Positions 57,882 to 64,000 of a DNA stretch of 64,000 bases are shown one piece after another. Origin of the DNA: Actinomycetes bacterium (GTDB taxonomy: Bacteria > Actinomycetota > Actinomycetes > Actinomycetales > Microbacteriaceae); the NCBI GenBank assembly GCA_023386365.1, contig JAEWJX010000120.1:1-64000 (forward strand). The letters run 5' to 3'. The stretch's first letter is position 1, and every line of letters begins with the position of its first letter. Both the position numbers and the translations under genes were made by a program. Below the pieces are notes generated by a model. That model was not told where the DNA came from. It made no database searches and saw only the letters and a program-made list of their open reading frames with translations.

Positions 57882-58844
57882 ATGACCGTCATCGGATTCC
57901 ACGCGTCGCACGAGCAGGCGCCCCCCTCCCGCCTTCTCGACGCCGTCCGGCTCGCCGAGCAGGCGGGCTTCGAGGCGGCAATGTGCTCCGACCACTTCGC
58001 CCCCTGGAGTGTGCGTCAGGGCCACTCCGGCTACTCGTGGAGCTGGTTGGGGGCGGCTCTGGCGTCGACCCGCCTCCGGTTCGGTGTGGTCACCGCCCCC
58101 GGGCAGCGCGCGCACCCGGCGGTTGTCGCCCAGGCGATCGGGACGCTCGGCGAGATGTTCCCCGGGCGGTTCTGGGCGGCGCTCGGCAGCGGCGAGGCCG
58201 TCAACGAGCACATCACGGGCAACGCGTGGCCCGACCACTCGGCCCGCAACATCCGCCTGCACGAGTCGGCCGAGACGATCCACCGGATGCTGCGCGGGGA
58301 GACGGTCGACGTCGACGGCAGCATCCGGGTGCACGAGGCGCGCCTGTGGTCGGCGCCGGATGTGCCACCGCCGCTGATCGGTGCCGCGATCAGCGCCGAG
58401 ACGGCGGGCGAGGTGGCGCGCTGGGCCGACGGCCTGATCACCACCGCCCAAGCACCGGACGTGCTGGACCGGGTGATCCGGTCGTATCGGGACGCCGGCG
58501 GTCGAGGACCCGTCGCCGTGCAGGCCCACTTCAGTTGGGCGCGCACCGACGAGGAGGCACTCGACATCGCCCACGATCAGTGGCGGCACGGGGTGATCAC
58601 CCCTCCCGAGCTGTGGGACATCGAGGCCCCGGAGGAGTTCGACCGCCGCAGCGCGCACGCGACGCGCGCCGACACGGCCGAGCGGGTGTTCGCATCCGCC
58701 GACCCCGCCGCGCACCTGGAGCGCCTGCGCGCGCTCACCCGCCACGACATCGACGAGCTCTACCTGCACAACGTTGGGCAGGCCCACGATGACTACCTCA
58801 CCGTGTTCGGCCGCGAGGTGCTGCCCGCCCTGAAGGAGGCGTGA
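57882..58844 (+). CDS. LLM-class oxidoreductase paired with a GH13 gene
   Basis: A 320-residue luciferase-like protein (FHASHEQAPPSRLLDAVRLA, AAMCSDHFAPWSVRQGHSG, RFWAALGSGEAVNEHITG). It resembles the subgroup described as possibly flavin- rather than F420-dependent (TIGR03885-like); cofactor not certain. ATG 57882 has GAAGGAG upstream. Its stop shares one base with the start of the trehalose-synthase-like gene, so the two are co-translated and may act on related sugars or stress. Confidence 0.87.
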   Translation: MTVIGFHASHEQAPPSRLLDAVRLAEQAGFEAAMCSDHFAPWSVRQGHSGYSWSWLGAALASTRLRFGVVTAPGQRAHPAVVAQAIGTLGEMFPGRFWAALGSGEAVNEHITGNAWPDHSARNIRLHESAETIHRMLRGETVDVDGSIRVHEARLWSAPDVPPPLIGAAISAETAGEVARWADGLITTAQAPDVLDRVIRSYRDAGGRGPVAVQAHFSWARTDEEALDIAHDQWRHGVITPPELWDIEAPEEFDRRSAHATRADTAERVFASADPAAHLERLRALTRHDIDELYLHNVGQAHDDYLTVFGREVLPALKEA

Positions 58845-60505
58845 TGAAGATCACCGACACCAGCGACATGTGGTGGAAGACGGCCGTCGTCTACTGCCTC
58901 GACGTGGAGACCTACATGGACTGGGACGGCGACGGCCGGGGCGACATCGAAGGGCTCACCCACCGCCTCGACCACCTGTCCGAACTCGGCGTCACCTGCC
59001 TCTGGCTGATGCCGTTCTACCCCACCCCCGGTATGGACGACGGGTACGACGTCTCCGATTTCTTGAACGTGGATCCCCGCCTCGGCGACCTCGGACGGAT
59101 GGCGGAGCTGCTGCGCATGGCCCAGGACCGCGGGATGCGGGTGATCGTCGACCTCGTGGTCAACCACACCTCCGACCAGCACCCCTGGTTCCGGGCGGCC
59201 CGCTCAAGCCGGGACTCCGAATTCCACGACTACTACGTGTGGCGGGACGAGAAGCCGAAGAAGGAAGCAGCGACCGTGTTCCCCGGCGAGGAGACGAGCG
59301 TGTGGAACTACGAGGAGAAGGTGGACCGGTACTACCTGCACAGCTTCTACTCGCACCAACCCGACCTGAATATCGCCAACCCGCGGGTGCGTGACGAGAT
59401 CGCCCGCGTGATGGGGTTCTGGCTGCAGATGGGGGTGTCGGGTTTTCGTGTGGACGCCGTGCCGTTCCTCATCGATCTGCCGGAAGGCACCGCCGGTGAC
59501 CCGCACCGGCACCTGCGCGACCTGCGGCGGTTCCTGCAGCGTCGCTCACGCGACGCGATCCTGCTGGGCGAGGTGAATCTCCCCTACGACCAGCAACTGG
59601 AGTTCTTCGGCGGGGGCGACGGCGCGTCGCAGCTGACTATGCAGTTCGACTTCGTGGGGATGCAGGCGCTGTACCTGTCGCTGGCGCGGCGTGACGCATC
59701 CGCGCTGACCGCAGCGCTGCGCGCCCGTCCCGTGCTGCCTCCCGAGGCGCAGTGGGCGAACTTCGTGCGCAACCACGACGAGCTCACCCTCGACAAGCTC
59801 AGCGACGACGAACGCGAGGAGGTGTTCGCCGCCTTCGGCCCCGAACCGGAGATGCAGATCTACGGTCGCGGGATCGTGCGGCGGCTGCCGTCGATGCTCG
59901 ACGGCGACCCGCGCCGCATCCGCATGGTCTACAGCCTCATGTTCTCGCTGCCCGGTACGCCGGTGCTGTTCTACGGCGAGGAGATCGGGATGGCCGAGAA
60001 CCTGCAGATGCCGGGTCGCCACGCGGTGCGCACGCCCATGCAGTGGTCGGATGATCGACACGGCGGCTTCTCGTCGGCGGTCCGGTCGCGGCTCGTCTCG
60101 CGCCCGCCGGAGGGCGGCTACGCACCCGAGCATGTGAACGTGATCGACCAACGCCACGACCCCGACTCGCTGCTGCACCACATGCAACTGCTCGCCACCC
60201 GGTACCGGTCGTCGTCGGAGATCGGGTGGGGCGAGTTGGAGATCCTCGACCATGACCAGCCGTCGGTGTTCGCCCACTCGGTGCGTTCCGACACGGGCCG
60301 CATGATCGCGGTGCACAACCTCGCTCCGGAGGCGACCAGCGTGGCGCTGCGGGTGCGCGACGAACCCGAGGGCACGATCCTGTCGGACCTGCTGCGGGAG
60401 GCGACGACCCCGCTGCCGGCGCGGGGGCGCGTGGAGGTGGAGATCGAAGCCTACGGGTACCGGTGGATGCGGGTGCTGCGGCCCGGTGACCGCCGCCTCA
60501 GTTGA
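58844..60505 (+). CDS. GH13 alpha-amylase family enzyme, trehalose-synthase-like
   Basis: A 553-residue GH13 enzyme. It shows WWKTAVVYCLDVETYMDWDG and VVNHTSDQHPWF; the nucleophile Asp in GFRVDAVPFL near residue 205; the acid Glu in ILLGEVNLPY near 245; and the third Asp in FVRNHDELTL near 310. These fit the TreS branch that interconverts maltose and trehalose, or a related glucosyltransferase. No maltokinase domain is present. ATG 58844 is chosen for GGAGG four bases upstream over GTG 58841. Confidence 0.88.
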   Translation: MKITDTSDMWWKTAVVYCLDVETYMDWDGDGRGDIEGLTHRLDHLSELGVTCLWLMPFYPTPGMDDGYDVSDFLNVDPRLGDLGRMAELLRMAQDRGMRVIVDLVVNHTSDQHPWFRAARSSRDSEFHDYYVWRDEKPKKEAATVFPGEETSVWNYEEKVDRYYLHSFYSHQPDLNIANPRVRDEIARVMGFWLQMGVSGFRVDAVPFLIDLPEGTAGDPHRHLRDLRRFLQRRSRDAILLGEVNLPYDQQLEFFGGGDGASQLTMQFDFVGMQALYLSLARRDASALTAALRARPVLPPEAQWANFVRNHDELTLDKLSDDEREEVFAAFGPEPEMQIYGRGIVRRLPSMLDGDPRRIRMVYSLMFSLPGTPVLFYGEEIGMAENLQMPGRHAVRTPMQWSDDRHGGFSSAVRSRLVSRPPEGGYAPEHVNVIDQRHDPDSLLHHMQLLATRYRSSSEIGWGELEILDHDQPSVFAHSVRSDTGRMIAVHNLAPEATSVALRVRDEPEGTILSDLLREATTPLPARGRVEVEIEAYGYRWMRVLRPGDRRLS

Positions 60506-60514
60506 GGACGCACG

Positions 60515-61384
60515 CTAGCCGACGAGCTGCTGTGCGAAGACGTGCGGCGTGAAACCGGTGAGGTCGCCGATGCCCTCGCCCTGGCCGACGAGCTTCACCG
60601 GGATGCCGGTCTTCTCCTGCACGGCGAGCACGAACCCGCCCTTCGCCGAGCCGTCGAGCTTGGTGAGCACGAGACCGGTGACGCCGGCGTGTTGGATGAA
60701 GGCATCCGCCTGCGCGAGACCGTTCTGCCCCGTGGTGGCGTCGAGCACCAGCAGCACCTCGGCGATCGGCTCCAGCTTCTCGACCACGCGGCGCACCTTG
60801 CCGAGCTCGTCCATGAGGCCCGACTTCGTCTGCAGGCGCCCCGCGGTGTCGATGATCACGATCTCGACCCCGTCGCGCTGGGCGAGCTCCACCGTCTGGA
60901 AGGCGACGGATGCCGGATCCTGCCCCGCCTGCTGCGGGCGCACGATCCGCGCCCCCGAGCGCTCGGCCCAGGTGGCGAGCTGCTCGACCGCGGCCGCGCG
61001 GAACGTGTCGGCCGCACCCACCACGACCGAGCGGCCGTGGTTGGTGAGGAACTTGGAGAACTTGCCGATCGTGGTGGTCTTGCCGACGCCGTTCACCCCG
61101 ACGACGAGCACCACCGCGGGGCGCGCGGTGAGGGTGAGCGTGGAGTCGAGCTTCGCCAGCCGCTCCTCGATGGTCTCGCGCAGCATCCGCTGCAGGTCCT
61201 TCGGGTCGGTGGTGCGGTAGCGCTCCACCTTGGCGCGCAGCTCGTCGACGATCGTCTCGGTGAGGTCGGGCCCGAAGTCGGCCCCGAGCAACGCATCCTC
61301 GAGGTCGTCCCAGGTGCCGTCGTCGATCGTCGGCTTCGCGAACATGCCGCGCAGAGCGCCGCCGAGAGACCAGGATGCCGCCAT
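60515..61384 (-). CDS. ftsY: signal recognition particle receptor FtsY
   Basis: A 289-residue SRP receptor GTPase. Short N-domain (LEDALLGADFGPDLTETIVDEL), then GVNGVGKTTTIGKFSKFL, AADTFRAAAVEQL, IIDTAGRLQTKSGLMDEL and TKLDGSAKGG. The long acidic or membrane-binding A region found in many FtsY proteins is absent; only ~14 residues precede the N-domain. TAGCCT at 61391-61396 lies 6 nt before the ATG (leaderless). It docks Ffh-ribosome complexes at the membrane. Confidence 0.95.
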   Translation of the reverse strand: MAASWSLGGALRGMFAKPTIDDGTWDDLEDALLGADFGPDLTETIVDELRAKVERYRTTDPKDLQRMLRETIEERLAKLDSTLTLTARPAVVLVVGVNGVGKTTTIGKFSKFLTNHGRSVVVGAADTFRAAAVEQLATWAERSGARIVRPQQAGQDPASVAFQTVELAQRDGVEIVIIDTAGRLQTKSGLMDELGKVRRVVEKLEPIAEVLLVLDATTGQNGLAQADAFIQHAGVTGLVLTKLDGSAKGGFVLAVQEKTGIPVKLVGQGEGIGDLTGFTPHVFAQQLVG

Positions 61385-61420
61385 GCGCCCAGGCTACCGG
61401 GCCTCCTGGGGCAGGATGGG

Positions 61421-61981
61421 ATGGTGACTCTCGCGTTCATCCGACACGGCCAGACCGACTGGAACCGGGAGGGGCGCCTGCAGGGTTCCAGCGACATCCC
61501 GCTCAACGACACCGGGCGCGAGCAGGCGCTCGCGGCGGTTCCGATGCTCGCCGAGTGGAACTGGGATGCCATCGTCAGCTCTCCGCTCGGGCGGGCGCGG
61601 GAGACGGCGCAGATCGTGGCCGACGGTCTCGGCCTGCCGCTCGGCCCCGCGTACACCGAACTGGTGGAGCGCGACTACGGGCCGCTGGAGGGCATGTCCG
61701 ACACCGAGGTGATGGCCCGCTGGCCCGACCGGCGCTACCCGGGTGCGGAGCCCCTCGATGACGTCGTGGAGCGCTGCCTGAACGGCCTCATGCACATCGA
61801 CCGCGACTACCCCGACCAGAACGTGGTGGTGGTGTGCCACGGCACGATCATGAAGTACACGCTCATCCGCCTCACCGGCCACCCGATCGAGGTGATCCTC
61901 AACGGCACGGTCTCGGCGATCGAACGCGACGGCGACCGGTGGCGGGTGCTGACGATCAACGGCGAGCCGGTCGAGGGCTGA
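61421..61981 (+). CDS. histidine phosphatase family protein
   Basis: A 186-residue phosphoglycerate-mutase-like phosphatase. The catalytic AFIRHGQTDWNREGRLQG (RHG) is at residue ~7, VSSPLGRARETAQI supplies the second Arg, LVERDYGPLEGM the acid Glu, and VVVCHGTIMKY the second His. Substrate unknown. ATG 61421 is used; GTG 61424 is possible. It is divergent from ftsY with a 36-nt gap. Confidence 0.9.
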   Translation: MVTLAFIRHGQTDWNREGRLQGSSDIPLNDTGREQALAAVPMLAEWNWDAIVSSPLGRARETAQIVADGLGLPLGPAYTELVERDYGPLEGMSDTEVMARWPDRRYPGAEPLDDVVERCLNGLMHIDRDYPDQNVVVVCHGTIMKYTLIRLTGHPIEVILNGTVSAIERDGDRWRVLTINGEPVEG

Positions 61982-62010
61982 CGACGGCGGCTACCCCTAA
62001 CCTGGCCTCT

Positions 62011-63408
62011 GTGACCAGCGCCGCACTCCCCCGCAGCACCCCCGAAGCGCAGGGCGTCGCCACGCCCGCGCTCCGATCGCTTCTGTCCGCTCTCGACAGC
62101 GAACTCGACTCCGTACACGGTGTCGTCATCGTGCGGCACGGCCACATCGTCGCCGAGGCCGGATGGGCGCCGTACGGAGTCGAGCGCCCGCACGCCATGT
62201 ACTCGGTGAGCAAGTCGTTCACCGCGAGCGCCGTCGGGTTCGCCGTGGCGGAGGGGCTGCTCACGGTCGACGACCGGCTCATCGACCACTTCCCCGAGGC
62301 GGCACCGACCGAGCCCGACGCGCGCCTGCGCGAACTGCGGGTGCGCCACCTGCTCACGATGACCACCGGCCACGCCGACGACACCACCGACATCCTGCTC
62401 GAGGCCGACGACCGCGTGAGCGCGTTCCTGCGCATCCCGCTCGCCGCCGACCCTGGCACCCTGTTCGTCTACAACACGGGAGCCAGCTACGTGCTGTCGG
62501 CGCTCGTGCAGCGCCTCACCGGCGAACGGCTGCTCGACTACCTCACGCCGCGTCTGCTTGAACCGCTCGGCATCACCGGCGCCCGGTGGGAGCAGGATCA
62601 CAACGGCATCGACATGGGCGGCTTCGGCCTCACCATCACCACGCGCGACGTGGCCGCGTTCGGGCAGCTGTTCCTGCAGAAGGGCGCGTTCGGCGGGCGG
62701 CAGCTGCTCTCGCCTGAGTGGGTGGAGACCGCATCCTCCCCGCTGGTGCCGAACTCGGGCGACAACCCCGACTGGCAGCAGGGGTACGGCTACCAGATGT
62801 GGACGAGCCGGCACGGCTACCGCGGCGACGGCGCGTTCGGGCAGTTCTGCCTCGTACTCCCGGACGACGACGCGGTGATCGCGATCACCGGCAGCCTGCC
62901 CGACATGCAGAAGCCGCTCGACATCCTCTGGGCGCATCGCGAGGCGCTGTTCGGTGAGACGCCTCCCGCCTCCGACGGTGCCGGCACCCCGCTCGTCGCG
63001 CAGCTACAGGTGCCGGGCCCCGCATCCGTGGTCGCCCTCCCGGCCGCGCTCTCGGGTGTCCGCTACACGATCGACGACGGCGGGTTCGAGGCGATCCGGG
63101 TCGAACCGGATGCGGTGGGCACCGCCCTGGTGCTCACCGCCGGGGGTGTCGACCACCGGATCGCGGTCGGCGCCGACACCTGGGCGCCCGGGATCACCGA
63201 CTTCGCCCCGCACCCGGGCATGGCGATCATCAGCCGCGGCGGCTGGGCCGACGAGTACACCTTCCGCGCACGCACCCTCGCCGCCGACGACCCGCACGGC
63301 TTCGACCACGAACTCGTCTTCGACGGAGACGGCGTCGTGTGGACGAGCCGCGAACTCGTGTCGTTCGGTCCGATCGTCACGCAGCGGGCGGAGGGCCGGC
63401 GGGCGTAG
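62011..63408 (+). CDS. serine hydrolase, beta-lactamase/class C type
   Basis: A 465-residue beta-lactamase-fold hydrolase. The nucleophile motif is YSVSKSFTASAVG (S-x-x-K) near residue 68, the Tyr motif YNTGASYVLSALV near 155, and the third box GDGAFGQF near 275. The C-terminal ~150 residues are a beta-rich extension with unknown role. No signal peptide, so it is probably cytosolic esterase-like. TAACCT at 61998-62003 lies 7 nt before the GTG, indicating a leaderless mRNA. It overlaps the convergent membrane-protein gene by 32 bases. Confidence 0.87.
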   Translation: MTSAALPRSTPEAQGVATPALRSLLSALDSELDSVHGVVIVRHGHIVAEAGWAPYGVERPHAMYSVSKSFTASAVGFAVAEGLLTVDDRLIDHFPEAAPTEPDARLRELRVRHLLTMTTGHADDTTDILLEADDRVSAFLRIPLAADPGTLFVYNTGASYVLSALVQRLTGERLLDYLTPRLLEPLGITGARWEQDHNGIDMGGFGLTITTRDVAAFGQLFLQKGAFGGRQLLSPEWVETASSPLVPNSGDNPDWQQGYGYQMWTSRHGYRGDGAFGQFCLVLPDDDAVIAITGSLPDMQKPLDILWAHREALFGETPPASDGAGTPLVAQLQVPGPASVVALPAALSGVRYTIDDGGFEAIRVEPDAVGTALVLTAGGVDHRIAVGADTWAPGITDFAPHPGMAIISRGGWADEYTFRARTLAADDPHGFDHELVFDGDGVVWTSRELVSFGPIVTQRAEGRRA

Positions 63409-64000
63409 CGGCCCCCGCCTTCGCCGCCGCGGCCTGTTTGGCGCGGCGTTCGACGACCCCGTCGATCACCCAGACACCCACAGCCAGCAGCCCGAGCGCC
63501 AGGAACAGCAGCAGCCACCGGCCGAAACCGCCGCCCACCTCGCCCCACGCCTCGGGGATGGTGAACATCACCAGCACGAACGCGGCCGCCCCCACCGCGT
63601 AGGCGATCGCCCACACCCACTTGCGCCACGCGAACAGCACGGCCCCGTCGAGCGCGAGCAACGGCAGCAGCGCCAACGGCAGCGTCGAGACCCCCTCCAC
63701 GACGATGCCGCTGAACAGTTCGGCCAGCCCCCGGAACAGCACGCTGCCCGGCACCGCGTCGGCGAGCGGGCCGAACGCCGAGTACCCGATCCACGCACCG
63801 AGCGCCAGCAGCAGGGCCGCACCCGAACCGAGCAGGATCACAAGCGCGTCGCGCGAGGCGACGAGCGTGATCGCGAAGGTGAGGCCCGCCACCAGGCCGA
63901 AGATCACCCCCGGTTCGAACTGCAGCAGCCGCGCCACCAGCACGGTGAGCGCCACCACCACGAGCGACCCGAACCGGAACGTGATGGTGGGGCGCGCATC
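63377..64000 (-). CDS. membrane protein, 5' end outside window
   Basis: The frame stays open to the window edge (codons before GTG 63961 read DARPTITFRFGSL), so the protein probably begins beyond base 64000; 207 residues are visible. About six hydrophobic segments span residues ~12-190, and the C-terminus is Ala/Pro/Lys-rich. No family is recognised. Its 3' end overlaps the convergent serine hydrolase by 32 bases. Confidence 0.65.
   Translation of the reverse strand, partial: DARPTITFRFGSLVVVALTVLVARLLQFEPGVIFGLVAGLTFAITLVASRDALVILLGSGAALLLALGAWIGYSAFGPLADAVPGSVLFRGLAELFSGIVVEGVSTLPLALLPLLALDGAVLFAWRKWVWAIAYAVGAAAFVLVMFTIPEAWGEVGGGFGRWLLLFLALGLLAVGVWVIDGVVERRAKQAAAAKAGAATPAGPPPAA

Noticed and set aside
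1..64000. CRISPR arrays, tRNA or rRNA genes, insertion sequences, prophage genes.
   Set aside because: I saw no regular spaced repeats, no cloverleaf-like segment, and no transposase, integrase (other than XerC) or phage structural gene.

Overview
The window looks like chromosome of a high-GC actinobacterium, most likely family Microbacteriaceae (Microbacterium/Leifsonia-like). This rests on very high GC, frequent GTG starts, many start codons sitting 5-8 nt after a TANNNT -10 element (leaderless transcripts), actinobacterial families (DUF3097, DUF2469, SCO4848-type protein, HemD fused to a winged helix, GlnR boxes, several luciferase-like F420/flavin oxidoreductases), and gene order. No rRNA, tRNA, CRISPR array, insertion sequence or prophage was seen. 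Genes run off both window edges.

The backbone lies on the minus strand. In transcription order it is ftsY, ffh, rpsP, a KH protein, rimM, trmD, rplS, lepB, rnhB, DUF2469, yraN, comM-like, dprA, xerC, rpsB, tsf, pyrH, frr, cdsA. This is the conserved actinobacterial translation / protein-export / DNA-processing block. It is tightly packed, with many 1- or 4-base stop/start overlaps.

Three pieces interrupt that block. (1) At 20164-33010 is a sugar-utilisation island: an ABC importer (lipoprotein plus two permeases), a SIS sugar-phosphate isomerase, two PfkB kinases, a secreted lipoprotein of unknown activity, an LLM oxidoreductase, an amidohydrolase, a class II aldolase, a GH4 alpha-galactosidase-like enzyme and a DeoR repressor. 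Together they suggest uptake of a galactose- or galactosamine-type glycoside and breakdown through a tagatose-phosphate-like route. (2) At 37460-44274 is a nitrite-assimilation and sirohaem cluster (nirC, cbiX-like, nirD, then divergent nirB, cobA, hemD-winged helix), with two GlnR-type operators in the nirD/nirB gap. (3) At 44993-45942 a single AbiEi/DUF559-like gene sits between rimM and trmD, flanked by a 13-bp direct repeat and with codon use unlike its neighbours; it looks like a recent insertion.

Left end (1-10.4 kb): a large hendecad coiled-coil protein, an AI-2E-family transporter, a hydrolase, an Na+/H+ antiporter, a lytic-transglycosylase-like protein, a DivIVA-domain protein, then cdsA-frr-pyrH. 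Right end (47.4-64 kb): a DMT exporter, a YbdK-type ligase, an MMPL exporter with its MarR regulator, four LLM oxidoreductases, ffh, a gamma-carbonic anhydrase, a trehalose-synthase-like GH13 enzyme, ftsY, a histidine phosphatase, a beta-lactamase-fold serine hydrolase, and a membrane protein cut by the window edge.

The only non-coding stretch above 300 bases is 12397-12775. It holds the structured rpsB leader and promoter on the minus strand and, on the plus strand, a promoter and a probable 20-residue leader peptide ahead of a RIO-type kinase. All other gaps are under about 180 bp.
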